The translations under genes and the position numbers were made by a program. DNA of 64,000 nt, from positions 62,001 through 126,000 of the forward strand of contig NZ_JAKIKW010000009.1 in NCBI RefSeq assembly GCF_023283945.1, read 5' to 3'. Below, piece after piece: positions 1 to 10,101 of this stretch (position 1 is the first letter of the stretch; each line of letters begins with the position of its first letter). The DNA comes from Shewanella gelidimarina. Lineage in GTDB: Bacteria; Pseudomonadota; Gammaproteobacteria; Enterobacterales; Shewanellaceae. The notes beneath the pieces are model-generated. The model was not told the origin of the DNA and did not search any database. It saw only the letters and a program-made list of their open reading frames with translations.

Positions 1-299
1 TGTCAGTTGAACAGATCATTACCGAAAAACTCACCGCCGCACTTTCACCTTCGCACTTAGAAGTGATCAATGAAAGCCATAACCATCACGTACCGCCAAA
101 CTCAGAAACTCACTTTAAAGTGATTATTAGTAGCAGTGAATTTGTGGGTAAACGTCTGATTGGGCGTCACCGAGCGGTAAACGAGGCATTGGCAGAAGAG
201 TTTTCTCAAGGCCTACATGCACTCTCTATGCATACATTTACACCTGAAGAGTGGGCGCTTGAATCGGCAGTTCCAGCTTCTCCTAAATGTAAAGGCTAG
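1..299 (+). CDS. bolA: BolA family transcriptional/iron-sulfur regulator (start codon cut by window edge)
   Basis: The reading frame is open from base 3. Bases 1-2 (TG) are evidently the end of an ATG whose A lies just outside the window, so the protein is about 99 residues, normal for BolA. The BolA fold signature is visible: an S-H-F-K-V segment, then G-R-H-R, and a C-terminal H-A-L-S-M-H-T-F-T-P-E-E-W block ending A-S-P-K-C, as in Escherichia coli BolA. The family acts with monothiol glutaredoxins in iron-sulfur trafficking and influences cell shape and stress responses. A strong terminator follows, so it is the last gene of its transcript. Identity is secure; the precise role here is inferred from the family. 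Confidence 0.93.
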   Translation, partial: SVEQIITEKLTAALSPSHLEVINESHNHHVPPNSETHFKVIISSSEFVGKRLIGRHRAVNEALAEEFSQGLHALSMHTFTPEEWALESAVPASPKCKG

Positions 300-331
300 T
301 ATTAGTCATACTATTAGCAACACGCGTTTAC

Positions 332-360
332 AAAATCACAGCATTACGCTGTGATTTTTT
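332..360 (+). terminator. Rho-independent terminator of bolA
   Basis: A perfect 11-bp stem (332-342 with 348-358), loop ATTAC, with a T tract reaching 360. It lies 33 bp after the bolA stop. Confidence 0.9.
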
Positions 361-539
361 GGTTTAAGGCGCTTAAATTTAGAATAAACGAACTGGGTTT
401 TTAACGAAGTATCACTGCTGTTGGTTTTTATTAATGAGTGTGTTTTGACCTTGTTTTATCCTACTCGATGACATCTGTTCAACTTTGTTGGCAGCTTACT
501 GTATCTATTACCAGCCTCGTTAGCGCACTCTAAATTCTA

Positions 540-884
540 AAAAGATTGATGTTGGAGAGTCAGCGAAGCTTACTATGACTTAGCATTTAGTTTGCATAAT
601 GCTGCTATGTACGGCAATTCCCCTGGCTGCATGAGCCATAGAATTGTGTTTTAAACATTCGCTGCGGATCTCACCGCATTGTTAAGGTCGTGTAAGGCGG
701 TTAACCAAGGTATGCTGGATGAGCAGACTGCGGGATATGTAGCGGGTTATATTATTAATGAAGAAAGCGTTATTGATAAGTTAATCGCTGCAGAGGTGAT
801 GGCTTAACTTACGGCTAAGTCAAAGAAAGCAGCGGCAAAGCCGTCTCAGCAAGGCTCGATAAATGATGCTTATATTGACTACTA
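540..884 (+). pseudogene. Decayed small gene(s) of unknown function between bolA and luxS
   Basis: The 361-992 gap has no intact ORF but holds protein-like fragments. One frame reads AYYDLAFSLHNAAMYG near 569-616. Another runs from about 664 to a TAA at 806-808 and includes MLDEQTAGYVAGYIINEES; past that stop the same frame continues LTAKSKKAAAKPSQQ to a second stop at 882-884. Frame changes and internal stops suggest a gene broken by point mutations. I do not recognise the family. It could instead be non-coding sequence with chance open frames. Confidence 0.3.
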
Positions 885-992
885 AGCTGGGGTACGTAAG
901 TATCAGCTAATGCCAAAAAATCCTTACAGTCGATTAAGGCAGTAACCTACGCCGTGCTCAATGGTAAACAAAGAGCAAATTTGGAGATTAAT

Positions 993-1502
993 ATGCCGTT
1001 ATTAGATAGTTTTACCGTTGACCATACTCGAATGAATGCACCTGCTGTTCGCGTTGCCAAATCAATGTCTACGCCTAAGGGCGATACAATAACGGTATTT
1101 GATCTGCGTTTTTGTGTACCCAATAAAGAGATATTAAGTGAAAGAGGCATCCATACTCTTGAGCATCTTTTTGCCGGCTTTATGCGTGATCACCTAAATG
1201 GCGGCAATGTCGAGATTATCGATATTTCACCTATGGGCTGTCGTACTGGTTTTTACATGAGCCTTATCGGTACACCTACAGAGTCGATTGTGGCTGATGC
1301 TTGGTTGGCGGCCATGCAAGATGTACTTGCCGTGGTTGAGCAATCTGAGATCCCGGAGCTCAATGAGTACCAATGCGGTACTTATGAAATGCATTCATTA
1401 GATCAAGCCAAAGAAATTGCTCGTAGCATCATATCTGCTGGAATAAATGTGAACCGTAACGATGAACTCACTTTGAGTGATGAGATCTTAAACGGCTTGT
1501 AA
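993..1502 (+). CDS. luxS: S-ribosylhomocysteine lyase (autoinducer-2 synthase)
   Basis: LuxS cleaves S-ribosylhomocysteine to homocysteine and 4,5-dihydroxy-2,3-pentanedione, the AI-2 precursor, in the activated methyl cycle. The 169-residue product begins [14 protein letters not shown] like E. coli LuxS. It has the metal-binding H54-x-x-E57-H58 motif, C83 in the M-G-C-R loop and the third metal ligand C128 in Y-Q-C-G-T. The ATG at 993 is preferred over an in-frame upstream codon because a GGAG lies at 983-986 and homologues start here. It appears monocistronic, with a terminator immediately after. Nothing in the sequence shows how it is regulated. Confidence 0.97.
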   Translation: MPLLDSFTVDHTRMNAPAVRVAKSMSTPKGDTITVFDLRFCVPNKEILSERGIHTLEHLFAGFMRDHLNGGNVEIIDISPMGCRTGFYMSLIGTPTESIVADAWLAAMQDVLAVVEQSEIPELNEYQCGTYEMHSLDQAKEIARSIISAGINVNRNDELTLSDEILNGL

Positions 1503-1524
1503 TATCAGTCGTGTCGGTGATGTT

Positions 1525-1552
1525 AAAAAAGCGGCATTAGCCGCTTTTTTTT
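1525..1552 (+). terminator. Rho-independent terminator of luxS
   Basis: Stem A6-GCGGC / GCCGC-T6 around loop ATTA, then a T run. Confidence 0.92.
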
Positions 1553-2156
1553 GTTTTTGCTTAGCAATCAACGAATAGTGCGTCGATAGGCTTTTTTGAC
1601 CGTTAACCTATTAAATTACGACCGAGGCATAATAACGGGCTACTTAGTGACCGATTTACAAGCTATTTGAGTTGCTTAGCGGGGAGTGTAAATCACACAT
1701 TTTCTATATTAAGGTCAAATTCAAGCTGCAATTGTCTGATTCTTTGGTCATATTGTCTAATGAGACAAAGAGGTGTCGATTAAATAATCGGCATTTGAAT
1801 TCAAGGCCGTTGTTAATCATATCCGCCAAATGTTGGATGCATTTTTATCAATTGAAATCGATTAACCCCTTTATACCTATGGATAAAGGGAGATCGGCGA
1901 CAACTAATTGAAACCTAAACATCTCATCAATTCGGGATGTTTGTTATTAAAACGTCGGCAACCTTTTAAAACAGGCATATTTTTCATGGCGACCTAGTGA
2001 TATTTGGGGTAAAATGCGCGCGACCAGCGTGATTGCGATCGCATTTCTGTGATAAATCTGCGCTAGCTCAACACGAAAAAAAGGTTTGTTTAAAACTTGT
2101 GTGTTTAGCAGGAACGCGGCGCATTGTCTTTCCTTCATAACGTAGTGCTTGTGGAT
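1553..2156. other. Long nqr upstream region without a supported gene
   Basis: About 600 bp separate luxS from nqrA. I see a hairpin CCCTTTAT/ATAAAGGG (1867-1890), an imperfect hairpin AAACATC/GATGTTT (about 1916-1941) and a 10-bp palindrome TGCGATCGCA (2034-2043). A possible -10 element (TAAAAT) lies near 2010. The nqr promoter must be here or further upstream, but no operator can be assigned confidently. ORFs in this stretch look random. Confidence 0.5.
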
Positions 2157-3491
2157 ATGATTACAATAAAGAAAGGATTGGACCTACCCCTAGTCGGTGG
2201 GCCAGAGCAAGTTATCTATGATGGCCCGGCCATCAAACATGTAGCTATTTTGGGTGAAGAGTATATTGGCTTACGTCCTACGATGAAAATCAAAGTGGGC
2301 GATAAAGTTAAAAAAGGTCAGGTTCTTTTTGAAGATAAAAAGAATTTGGGCGTGAAATATACTGCTTTAGCCAGTGGCACAATTTCCGAAGTTAACCGGG
2401 GCGCTCAACGTGTTCTGCAGTCTGTTGTTATTGATGTAGAAGGGGATGACAGTATCTCTTTTGCTAAATTTGACGCCACTGCAATAGAATCCGTTGAGAC
2501 TCAGCAAGTTCGTGACAACCTGATCGAGTCAGGTTTGTGGACGGCTTTGCGAACGCGTCCTTTCAGTAGAGTACCCGCAGTTGATTCAACTGCAGCCGGT
2601 ATTTTCGTCACCGCGATTGATACTCAACCATTGGCAGCAGATCCTGTTGTCGTGATTGCTGAGCATAAAGCTGATTTTGAAAATGGCTTAACGCTACTTT
2701 CAAAGTTAACCGAAGGTAAAGTTTACCTTTGTAAAGCACCAGGCGCTGATATTCCTGTTGCCAATGCTCAAGTTGAAGAGTTTGCAGGGGCACACCCAGC
2801 AGGCTTGCCAGGTACTCATATACACTTCCTATTACCAGCTTCTGCTAATAGAACCGTATGGCAGATTAACTATCAAGATGTTATCGCGATAGGTCAGCTA
2901 TTTACTACTGGAGAGTTAAACACTCAACGTGTGGTATCTGTAGCAGGCCCTAAAGCGGTTAAGCCTCGATTAGTTCGCACTGTTGTCGGCGCCGCCATGG
3001 CTGAGTTGATTCAAAATGAAGTAAGCGAAGGTAATGTACGTGTTATCTCCGGTTCCGTTTTGAGTGGACGTATTGCCGTTGGTCCTCATGCTTATCTTGG
3101 TCGTTACCACAACCAAATTAGCTTGTTAGAAGAAGGCACAGAGAAAGAACTATTTGGTTGGGCTATGCCTGGCAGCGATAAGTTCTCGATCACTCGTGCA
3201 TTTCTTGGGCATCTTTCATCTTCTCGTTTGTTTAATATGACAACGAGCACCGGTGGTTCAGACCGCGCAATGGTACCGATTGGTAACTATGAGCGAGTTA
3301 TGCCGCTGGATATTCTTCCGACTATGCTACTGCGTGATCTTGTTTCTGGTGACTACGATGGCGCCGCAACATTAGGTGCATTGGAGTTAGATGAAGAAGA
3401 TTTGGCACTGTGTACTTTCGTATGTCCTGGTAAATATGACTATGCGTCATATCTACGTGACTGTTTAGATACGATCGTGAGGGAAGGCTAA
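2157..3491 (+). CDS. nqrA: Na+-translocating NADH:ubiquinone reductase subunit A
   Basis: This 444-residue cytoplasmic subunit sits on the NqrB side of the Na+-NQR complex and is tied to quinone binding. The start [11 protein letters not shown] at 2157 aligns with Vibrio NqrA, so an upstream ATG at 2124 is rejected. Diagnostic stretches include [38 protein letters not shown] and the C-terminal [11 protein letters not shown]. It is the first gene of the nqrABCDEF operon, and its stop overlaps the nqrB start by one base (TAATG). Length is normal for the family. Confidence 0.97.
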   Translation: MITIKKGLDLPLVGGPEQVIYDGPAIKHVAILGEEYIGLRPTMKIKVGDKVKKGQVLFEDKKNLGVKYTALASGTISEVNRGAQRVLQSVVIDVEGDDSISFAKFDATAIESVETQQVRDNLIESGLWTALRTRPFSRVPAVDSTAAGIFVTAIDTQPLAADPVVVIAEHKADFENGLTLLSKLTEGKVYLCKAPGADIPVANAQVEEFAGAHPAGLPGTHIHFLLPASANRTVWQINYQDVIAIGQLFTTGELNTQRVVSVAGPKAVKPRLVRTVVGAAMAELIQNEVSEGNVRVISGSVLSGRIAVGPHAYLGRYHNQISLLEEGTEKELFGWAMPGSDKFSITRAFLGHLSSSRLFNMTTSTGGSDRAMVPIGNYERVMPLDILPTMLLRDLVSGDYDGAATLGALELDEEDLALCTFVCPGKYDYASYLRDCLDTIVREG

Positions 3492-4690
3492 TGGGCTTAA
3501 AACAGTTTTTCGAAAATATTGAACCGCAATTTGAAAAAGGCGGTAAATACGAGAAGTTTTATGCGCTTTTTGAAGCGGCATATACTGTCTTTTATACGCC
3601 AGGTCAGGTGAACAAGGGTCGTACCCATGTTCGTGATAACTTGGACCTAAAGCGTATGATGATTATGGTTTGGGCATGTGCATTCCCAGCTATGTTTGTC
3701 GGTATGTACAACGTAGGTTTACAAGCACAAGACGCGTTAGCAGCAGGCTTTGGCTCTCCTGATACGTGGCAGGTTGCTTTGTTCGGGTTGTTTGGTACTG
3801 AATTGACTGCAAATTCAGGTGTGGCCGCATTGATGTGGTATGGCGCTTGTTTCTTCCTCCCTATCTACGCGGTGACATTCGCTGTCGGCGGTATTTGGGA
3901 AGTGCTATTTGCATCAGTACGTGGCCATGAGATTAACGAAGGCTTCTTTGTTACCTCAATTCTTTTCGCACTAACACTGCCTGCAACAATTCCTCTATGG
4001 ATGGTTGCTTTAGGTATCACCTTTGGTGTGGTTGTGGCGAAAGAGATCTTTGGTGGCACAGGTCGTAACTTCTTAAACCCAGCACTTGCAGGTCGTGCAT
4101 TCCTATTCTTTGCTTATCCGCTAAACATGTCTGGCGATACTACTTGGGTCGTTGCAGACGGCTTCTCTGGTGCAACTGCACTGAGCCAAGCGGCGCAAGG
4201 CACATTGGAATATGGAATTACGCAAGATTGGTGGAACGCGTTCTTCGGTTTCATTCCAGGTTCTGTTGGTGAAGTTTCGACACTGGCTATCTTGATTGGT
4301 GGCGCAGTTATCATCTATACCCGTATTGCTTCATGGCGTATCGTTGGTGGTGTTTTGGCTGGTATGATTGCCGTTTCATTTCTCCTTAACGCGGTTGGCA
4401 GCGACACTAACCCAATGTTTGCCATGCCTTGGTATTGGCATCTAGTGTTAGGTGGTTTTGCATTCGGTATGATGTTCATGGCGACAGACCCTGTTTCAGC
4501 GTCTTTCACTAATAATGCGAAGTGGGCTTACGGTATCTTAATCGGTGCTATGGCGGTATTTATTCGTGTTATCAATCCTGCTTTCCCAGAAGGCATGATG
4601 TTGGCCATCTTATTCGCTAACCTATTTGCTCCATTATTTGACCATTTTGTGGTTCAGTCGAATATCAAGCGGAGGATTGCTCGTGGCTAG
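3491..4690 (+). CDS. nqrB: Na+-NQR subunit B (covalent FMN, membrane)
   Basis: NqrB is the main membrane subunit, with a covalently bound FMN and riboflavin, in the electron path coupled to Na+ export. The 399-residue product has about ten hydrophobic segments. The flavinylation motif D-G-F-S-G-A-T-A places the FMN on Thr229, matching Vibrio Thr236. The start overlaps the nqrA stop by one base, a translational coupling repeated elsewhere in this operon. The C-terminus overlaps the nqrC start by 8 bases. ApbE, encoded downstream at 8047, is the enzyme that attaches this FMN. Confidence 0.97.
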   Translation: MGLKQFFENIEPQFEKGGKYEKFYALFEAAYTVFYTPGQVNKGRTHVRDNLDLKRMMIMVWACAFPAMFVGMYNVGLQAQDALAAGFGSPDTWQVALFGLFGTELTANSGVAALMWYGACFFLPIYAVTFAVGGIWEVLFASVRGHEINEGFFVTSILFALTLPATIPLWMVALGITFGVVVAKEIFGGTGRNFLNPALAGRAFLFFAYPLNMSGDTTWVVADGFSGATALSQAAQGTLEYGITQDWWNAFFGFIPGSVGEVSTLAILIGGAVIIYTRIASWRIVGGVLAGMIAVSFLLNAVGSDTNPMFAMPWYWHLVLGGFAFGMMFMATDPVSASFTNNAKWAYGILIGAMAVFIRVINPAFPEGMMLAILFANLFAPLFDHFVVQSNIKRRIARG

Positions 4691-5477
4691 TAATAAAGAT
4701 TCGTTCGGAAGAACACTGTTCGTTGTTGTTGGCTTATGTTTCATCTGCTCTATGTTCGTTTCGACGGCCGCAGTATTATTGAAACCGATTCAGCAAGAAA
4801 ACAAATTACTTGATAAGCAAAAGTATATTCTTGAAGCTGCTGGTCTGATTAATACTAAAGACGGTAAAGTTGAGAAGGCGCAGGTTCTTGAAATATACAA
4901 TAAGCATGTAGAGGCTAAACTCGTTGATCTTAAAACGGGTGACTGGGTTGAAGGTAATGCAGATACTTTTGATGCAGAAAAAGCAGCGCGTACTCTAACG
5001 ACTTCTTTTGTACCGCAAAATGACATTGCGTCAGTTAAGCGTGTTGCAAATAATGCCGTGGTTTACCTCGTTCGTGATGACAACCAGCAATTACAGACAG
5101 TGATTATTCCTGTTAAAGGTTATGGCTTGTGGTCAACGATGTTTGCTTTCCTTGCTGTTGAGCCTGATCTAAATACGATTCGTAGCTTGGTTTATTACAG
5201 CTTTACCGGTTCTGGTGAAACGCCAGGTCTCGGTGGTGAAGTGCAAAACCCACAGTGGATTGCTAAGTGGACGGGTAAGAAGTTATACGATGAAAAGGGC
5301 AACCTTGCTATCAGTGTCACTAAAAACCCGACGGTTGCCGCTTCTCCATACGGTGTTGATGCACTGTCTGGTGCGACGTTGACAAGTAATGGTGTACAGC
5401 ATTCTCTGACATTCTGGTTAGGTGAAGAGGGCTTTGCTCGCTTTATCGAAAAAGCTCGCAATGGAGGGATTAGCTAA
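4683..5477 (+). CDS. nqrC: Na+-NQR subunit C (covalent FMN)
   Basis: NqrC has one N-terminal membrane segment (about residues 10-31) and a soluble flavoprotein domain carrying a second covalent FMN. The GTG at 4683 (protein start [12 protein letters not shown]) matches homologues and has GGAGG about 7 bases upstream. A longer frame from 4626 would run through the end of nqrB and is rejected. The flavinylation motif [10 protein letters not shown] puts FMN on Thr232. The product is 264 residues. It overlaps nqrB by 8 bases and shares one base with nqrD. Confidence 0.96.
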   Translation: MASNKDSFGRTLFVVVGLCFICSMFVSTAAVLLKPIQQENKLLDKQKYILEAAGLINTKDGKVEKAQVLEIYNKHVEAKLVDLKTGDWVEGNADTFDAEKAARTLTTSFVPQNDIASVKRVANNAVVYLVRDDNQQLQTVIIPVKGYGLWSTMFAFLAVEPDLNTIRSLVYYSFTGSGETPGLGGEVQNPQWIAKWTGKKLYDEKGNLAISVTKNPTVAASPYGVDALSGATLTSNGVQHSLTFWLGEEGFARFIEKARNGGIS

Positions 5478-6109
5478 TGGCTGATGCTAAAGAACTTAAA
5501 CAGGTTCTAACCGGACCTATCATCAGTAATAACCCAATTGCTTTGCAAATTCTGGGTGTATGTAGTGCACTCGCTGTCACCAGTAAAATGGAAACGGCGA
5601 TTGTAATGACCATTGCACTTACTGCGGTAACGGCACTGTCTAACTTGTTCATCTCAATGATCCGTAATCACATTCCAAGTAGTGTGCGTATTATTGTGCA
5701 GATGACGATTATTGCGTCACTGGTAATCGTGGTTGACCAAGTACTACAAGCTTATGCTTACGATGTTGCTAAGCAACTTTCTGTATTCGTTGGTTTGATT
5801 ATTACTAACTGTATCGTGATGGGCCGCGCTGAGGCTTATGCGATGAAGACACCTCCATTGATGAGTTTCATGGACGGTATTGGTAATGGTCTAGGCTACG
5901 GTGCAATTCTATTGTCTGTAGGCTTCGTACGTGAATTGTTTGGTAACGGTTCATTGTTCGGTATTGAAATCTTAAGCAAGATTTCAGACGGTGGCTGGTA
6001 TCAGCCTAACGGCCTATTGCTTCTGCCTCCTAGTGCGTTCTTCCTGATCGGTGCATTGATCTGGATTATCCGTACTATGAAGCCAGAGCAAGTAGAAGCA
6101 AAAGGATAA
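5477..6109 (+). CDS. nqrD: Na+-NQR subunit D (integral membrane)
   Basis: A 210-residue, very hydrophobic protein of the NqrD/RnfE family with about six membrane helices. Cys29 and Cys112, which with the matching cysteines of NqrE hold an Fe-S centre inside the membrane in the characterised complex, are present (G-V-C29-S; T-N-C112-I-V). ATG overlaps the nqrC TAA by one base. NqrD and NqrE are inverted-topology homologues, and they sit side by side here as usual. Confidence 0.97.
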   Translation: MADAKELKQVLTGPIISNNPIALQILGVCSALAVTSKMETAIVMTIALTAVTALSNLFISMIRNHIPSSVRIIVQMTIIASLVIVVDQVLQAYAYDVAKQLSVFVGLIITNCIVMGRAEAYAMKTPPLMSFMDGIGNGLGYGAILLSVGFVRELFGNGSLFGIEILSKISDGGWYQPNGLLLLPPSAFFLIGALIWIIRTMKPEQVEAKG

Positions 6110-6114
6110 GCATA

Positions 6115-6723
6115 ATGGAACATTATATTAGTCTACTAATTCGTTCTGTTTTCATTGAAAACATGGCGTTATCCTTTTTCCTCGGTATGTGTACTTTCTT
6201 AGCAGTATCAAAGAAAGTTAAAACTGCTATGGGACTCGGTGTTGCCGTTATCGTGGTACTGGCAATTTCAGTTCCCGTTAACCAAATTATCTATCAAGGC
6301 ATTCTTGCTCCAGGCGCTTTAGCTTGGGCGGGTGTTCCAGATGCGGATTTGAGCTTCTTGAAGTTCATCACCTTTATCGGTGTTATCGCAGCTTTGGTGC
6401 AAATCCTTGAGATGGCATTGGATAAGTATTTTCCGCCGTTATATAACGCGTTGGGGATCTTCCTACCGCTAATCACTGTTAACTGTGCCATTTTCGGTGC
6501 AGTCTCTTTCATGGTTGAGCGTGACTACAACCTGACTGAAAGTTTAGTGTTTGGTATTGGTTCTGGTATCGGTTGGGCATTAGCACTTGTCTTGCTTGCT
6601 GGTATCCGTGAGAAGTTAAAATATGCTGATGTTCCTAATGGGCTTCGCGGACTAGGTATTACCTTTGTTACCGCTGGTTTGATGGCTCTAGGTTTCATGT
6701 CGTTCTCTGGTGTGTCTCTGTAA
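6115..6723 (+). CDS. nqrE: Na+-NQR subunit E (integral membrane)
   Basis: A 202-residue member of the NqrE/RnfA family with about six membrane helices. It pairs with NqrD in the membrane. Cys26 (L-G-M-C26-T-F) and Cys124 (V-N-C124-A-I-F) supply the partner ligands for the intramembrane Fe-S site. The gene starts 5 bases after nqrD, consistent with one polycistronic message. A gap of 46 bases then leads to nqrF. Nothing in it is atypical. Confidence 0.97.
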   Translation: MEHYISLLIRSVFIENMALSFFLGMCTFLAVSKKVKTAMGLGVAVIVVLAISVPVNQIIYQGILAPGALAWAGVPDADLSFLKFITFIGVIAALVQILEMALDKYFPPLYNALGIFLPLITVNCAIFGAVSFMVERDYNLTESLVFGIGSGIGWALALVLLAGIREKLKYADVPNGLRGLGITFVTAGLMALGFMSFSGVSL

Positions 6724-6769
6724 AGAGGCACCTAACGACGTCTTAATTTGAACCTTTAAGGATAAGTTA

Positions 6770-8017
6770 ATGGGTATTCTTGAATCTACTCCAATCGATG
6801 TGTATCTCGGTGTGAGTATGTTTACCGCAATTGTATTGGTTTTAGTTTTGGTTATTTTGTTTGCCAAATCAAAGTTAGTACCAAGCGGAGATGTCATCAT
6901 CGGCATCAACGATGATGCAGGAAAAGCAATTACAACTGCTGCAGGTGGCAAGCTACTAGGTGTGTTAGCAGAGAGCGGTATTTTCGTCTCGTCTGCTTGT
7001 GGTGGTGGTGGTACTTGTGGTCAGTGTAAAGTACACGTTAAATCAGGTGGTGGTGATATTCTGCCGACTGAGATGGATCATATTAGCAAAGGTGAGGCTC
7101 GTGAGGGCTGCCGTTTATCTTGTCAGGTAAACGTAAAAGCTGATATGGAAATCGAATTAGAAGAAGAGATTTTCGGTGTTAAAAAGTGGGAGTGTGAAGT
7201 TATCTCAAACGATAGCAAAGCCACTTTCATTAAAGAACTTAAGCTTCAAATTCCTGGTGGCGACTCAGTACCTTTCCGTGCTGGTGGTTACATTCAGATT
7301 GAAGCACCAGCGCACCACGTTAAATATGCAGATTATGATATTCCTGCAGAATATCGTGGTGACTGGGAGCACTTTGGTTTCTTTAACCTTGAGTCTCAAG
7401 TTGAAGATGAAACAATCCGTGCATATTCAATGGCGAACTATCCTGAAGAGGAAGGTATCATCATGTTGAACGTACGTATTGCGTCTCCTCCGCCGCGTAA
7501 CCTTACGCTGCCTTGCGGTAAGATGTCATCGTACATCTTTAGCCTAAAAGCGGGCGATAAGGTCACTATTTCGGGTCCATTTGGTGAGTTTTTTGCGAAA
7601 CAAACTGATGCTGAAATGGTCTTTATCGGTGGTGGTGCTGGTATGGCGCCAATGCGTTCACATATCTTCGATCAGCTTAAGCGTCTTAACTCAAAGCGTA
7701 AGATTAGCTTTTGGTATGGTGCCCGTTCTAGTCGTGAAATGTTCTATGTTGAAGACTTTGATGGCCTAGCGGCTGACAATGACAACTTCAAGTGGCATGT
7801 CGCACTGTCGGACCCACAACCTGAAGATAACTGGGATGGTTACACAGGCTTCATTCATAACGTGTTGTTTGAAAACTACCTACGTGATCATGACGCACCA
7901 GAAGATTGTGAATTCTATATGTGTGGCCCACCAATGATGAACGCTGCTGTTATTAGTATGCTTAAAGATCTTGGTGTCGAAGATGAAAACATCCTACTTG
8001 ATGACTTCGGTGGCTAA
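6770..8017 (+). CDS. nqrF: Na+-NQR subunit F, NADH-oxidising flavoprotein
   Basis: NqrF takes electrons from NADH through FAD to a 2Fe-2S cluster. The 415-residue protein has one N-terminal membrane helix (about 13-32) and a ferredoxin domain with Cys77, Cys83, Cys86 and Cys118. The reductase domain carries the FAD motif R-A-Y-S-M-A-N-Y, an NAD-binding [11 protein letters not shown], and ends Y-M-C-G-P-P-M-M ... L-D-D-F-G-G. It has about seven more N-terminal residues than Vibrio NqrF; AAGGA 8 bases upstream supports this start. Last structural gene of the complex. Confidence 0.97.
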   Translation: MGILESTPIDVYLGVSMFTAIVLVLVLVILFAKSKLVPSGDVIIGINDDAGKAITTAAGGKLLGVLAESGIFVSSACGGGGTCGQCKVHVKSGGGDILPTEMDHISKGEAREGCRLSCQVNVKADMEIELEEEIFGVKKWECEVISNDSKATFIKELKLQIPGGDSVPFRAGGYIQIEAPAHHVKYADYDIPAEYRGDWEHFGFFNLESQVEDETIRAYSMANYPEEEGIIMLNVRIASPPPRNLTLPCGKMSSYIFSLKAGDKVTISGPFGEFFAKQTDAEMVFIGGGAGMAPMRSHIFDQLKRLNSKRKISFWYGARSSREMFYVEDFDGLAADNDNFKWHVALSDPQPEDNWDGYTGFIHNVLFENYLRDHDAPEDCEFYMCGPPMMNAAVISMLKDLGVEDENILLDDFGG

Positions 8018-8046
8018 CCCCTCTCTAATTGGAGATCTAGGTCATA

Positions 8047-9063
8047 ATGTTTAAGACCTTAGTAAACTGGCTGGCCCTTATCGGGTTAGCCTTTTTTATT
8101 TCAGGATGTAGTAAACCTACTGAAGTAATTTCACTGTCTGGTAACACAATGGGCACAACTTATCATATTAAAGTTGTGCGCAGCGAGTCGCTACCAGATG
8201 TTCAACTCTTGCAGGCTGAAATTGATATGGCACTTGAAAAAGTGAACGATCAAATGTCAACCTATCGACCAAGTTCTGAGTTGTCTCAATTTAATCAACT
8301 GACACGTAATGTACAGATGGAAGTCTCTGCTGATACCGCTAAAGTGGTGGCGGAAGGACTCAGGCTCTACAAGATTACCGATGGCGCGCTTGATATTACT
8401 TTAGGCCCGCTTGTTAACTTGTGGGGCTTTGGGCCCGATAAACGGCCAACGACTATTCCGTCTGCAGAGATGATAAGCGAAGCAAAAAGCCGTACAGGCA
8501 TAGAGTCTCTATCGCTAAGCGGCAATAAGATGAGTAAGCAAAATCCTGATCTTTATGTCGATCTGTCTTCGATTGCAAAAGGCTTTGGTGTTGATAAAAT
8601 AGCGGCACTATTAGACAAGTATCAACCAATGGGTTATTTGGTTGAGATTGGCGGTGAGATTAGTCTGCGTGGAACAAAAGCTGATGGTACTTTGTGGCGT
8701 ATTGCAATAGAGCAACCAGGGGATGCCAGCAGTGGTATTCAGCAAGTCATTTCGCCTGAAAACATGGCGATGGCAACTTCTGGAGATTATCGTAACTATT
8801 ATGAAGAGGAGGGCAAACGCTTCTCTCATTTAATTGATCCGCGCAGTGGCTACCCAATTGACCACAGATTAGCATCTGTCACTGTGCTGCATGCCGAGTC
8901 AATGGTTGCTGATGGTTACGCTACTGCGATGATGGTTTTAGGGACTCAGGCGTCACTAGAACTTGCTAATCGCGAGCATCTTGCGATAATGCTAATAGAA
9001 AAGCAGGAAGATGGCTTTAAAGTTTTTTATAGTGAGGCTTTTAAACCTTTCGTCACTCAGTAG
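8047..9063 (+). CDS. apbE: FAD:protein FMN transferase (lipoprotein)
   Basis: ApbE uses FAD to attach FMN to threonine in S-G-A-T motifs, here the NqrB and NqrC sites encoded just upstream. The 338-residue protein starts with a lipoprotein signal whose lipobox is I-S-G-C21, so it should be anchored on the periplasmic side. Family motifs visible are N-T-M-G-T-T-Y, a D-L-S-S-I-A-K-G-F-G-V-D segment and S-G-D-Y-R-N-Y. It lies 29 bases after nqrF and is followed closely by nqrM, so the operon pairs the enzyme complex with its maturation factors. Confidence 0.96.
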   Translation: MFKTLVNWLALIGLAFFISGCSKPTEVISLSGNTMGTTYHIKVVRSESLPDVQLLQAEIDMALEKVNDQMSTYRPSSELSQFNQLTRNVQMEVSADTAKVVAEGLRLYKITDGALDITLGPLVNLWGFGPDKRPTTIPSAEMISEAKSRTGIESLSLSGNKMSKQNPDLYVDLSSIAKGFGVDKIAALLDKYQPMGYLVEIGGEISLRGTKADGTLWRIAIEQPGDASSGIQQVISPENMAMATSGDYRNYYEEEGKRFSHLIDPRSGYPIDHRLASVTVLHAESMVADGYATAMMVLGTQASLELANREHLAIMLIEKQEDGFKVFYSEAFKPFVTQ

Positions 9064-9075
9064 TTGGAGTCGAAT

Positions 9076-9297
9076 ATGAGCACATTTATAGCGGCATTTG
9101 TCGCGTTACTCGCATTTTTTTTCTTAATGTCGATAGGCTATCTTGTTAAGAGACAGGTGGTGGCAGGAAGCTGCGGTGGTCTAGGCGCGCTAGGAATTGA
9201 GAAAGCATGTGATTGTGATGATCCATGTGACAAACGTAAGGCCAAAATGGCTGAACAGGAACGTCGTGAAAAACTAGAACAGAACAGAATTATCTAA
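9076..9297 (+). CDS. nqrM: Na+-NQR maturation protein NqrM (DUF539)
   Basis: NqrM is required for maturation of Na+-NQR, thought to supply iron to the NqrD/NqrE site. The 73-residue product has one N-terminal membrane helix followed by a cysteine-rich part: S-C-G-G-L-G, then A-C-D-C-D-D-P-C-D. The ATG at 9076 is chosen because GGAG at 9066-9069 precedes it; an in-frame TTG at 9064 immediately after the apbE stop is less likely. It closes the operon before a terminator. Confidence 0.93.
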   Translation: MSTFIAAFVALLAFFFLMSIGYLVKRQVVAGSCGGLGALGIEKACDCDDPCDKRKAKMAEQERREKLEQNRII

Positions 9298-9319
9298 GTT
9301 CGTGTTAGCGACGGTTATT

Positions 9320-9346
9320 AAGGCTCCTCTTGAGGGGCCTTTTTTA
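9320..9346 (+). terminator. Terminator of the nqr-apbE-nqrM operon
   Basis: AAGGCTCCTC pairs with GAGGGGCCTT (one T-G pair) and is followed by T6. Confidence 0.88.
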
Positions 9347-9503
9347 TATTTTTATTGTTAGCACTAGACACTTTTATCCGCGATTTAACCGCTGAACATC
9401 CACTTTCAAGACCGGTAAACCCACAGCACTCCCCATTCAATACACTAGTTTTGCTCGATAAAATCCAGAATTAACGACGTACTCTCCAATTAGGAATTGT
9501 AGT

Positions 9504-9522
9504 GCTAATGATAATGGTTACC
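9504..9522. promoter_or_regulatory. Fur-box-like operator upstream of bfr genes
   Basis: The 19-mer at 9504-9522 (core AATGATAATGGTTACC) matches the classical Fur consensus (GATAATGATAATCATTATC) at 15 of 19 positions. It lies about 100 bp upstream of the first bacterioferritin gene. A link to iron regulation is inferred. Confidence 0.6.
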
Positions 9523-9569
9523 TTTTATAAATAATTGAAATATAAGGTTAATTTGTTTTTGTGTGTTTT

Positions 9570-9602
9570 TTGTTCTAGGCTGTAGTTATTGATATAGATC
9601 AA
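9570..9602 (+). promoter_or_regulatory. Probable sigma-70 promoter with overlapping FNR/EtrA box
   Basis: A candidate -35 TTGTTC (9570-9575), a 17-bp spacer and -10 TATAGA (9593-9598) precede the bfr pair. A perfect FNR-type palindrome TTGAT-ATAG-ATCAA (9589-9602) covers the -10, so a bound FNR-like protein would be expected to block transcription. The arrangement is seen in the sequence; repression is inferred. Confidence 0.55.
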
Positions 9603-9621
9603 TTTTACTAAGGATGAGCAG

Positions 9622-10089
9622 ATGAAAGGACAACCCAAGGTCATTAGCCAGCTAAACAAAGTGCTGACCAGTGAATTGACCGCAATCAACCAATACTTCC
9701 TCCATGCCCGAATGTTTAAAAACTGGGGATTGGGTGAGCTAAATGAAAAAGCTTATAAAAAATCAATCCAAGACATGAAGCATGCCGACAAGGTCATTGA
9801 ACGTATTTTGTTCCTTGAAGGGCTGCCAAACCTACAGCAATTAGACAAAATCCGTATTGGTGAGCATAGCCAAGAGATGCTGGAATGCGACAAAGTGATG
9901 CTAGAAGAGCAACTTGTTTCATTGCGAGAAGCAATTGCTCTATGCGAACAGTCAGCTGACTATGTCAGCCGCGACATGCTAGAAGATCTGTTAGAAGATG
10001 AAGAGGAGCATTTGGATTGGCTTGAAGCCCAGCTAGAGCTTATTTCACTGACAGGCATTCAAAACTACTTACAATCGAAAATGGACTAA
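9622..10089 (+). CDS. bfr: Bacterioferritin subunit, heme-binding type with altered ferroxidase site
   Basis: A 155-residue Bfr that aligns without gaps to E. coli Bfr over residues 1-130. The heme ligand Met52 is kept (D-M52-K-H54). Of the six ferroxidase ligands, E18, H54, E127 and H130 are present, but position 51 is Asp instead of Glu and position 94 is Leu instead of Glu. The diiron centre is therefore probably impaired, while heme-mediated iron release should be possible. The second bfr gene, 12 bases downstream, has the opposite pattern. Iron storage in mixed 24-mers is the likely role. AGGA 7 bases before the ATG is the ribosome site. Confidence 0.95.
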   Translation: MKGQPKVISQLNKVLTSELTAINQYFLHARMFKNWGLGELNEKAYKKSIQDMKHADKVIERILFLEGLPNLQQLDKIRIGEHSQEMLECDKVMLEEQLVSLREAIALCEQSADYVSRDMLEDLLEDEEEHLDWLEAQLELISLTGIQNYLQSKMD

Positions 10090-10101
10090 CCGGAGATTTT
10101 T

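Noticed and set aside
1672..1911. 79-codon ORF upstream of nqrA
   Set aside because: Low-complexity, no ribosome site, and it runs through a hairpin; composition is like intergenic DNA.
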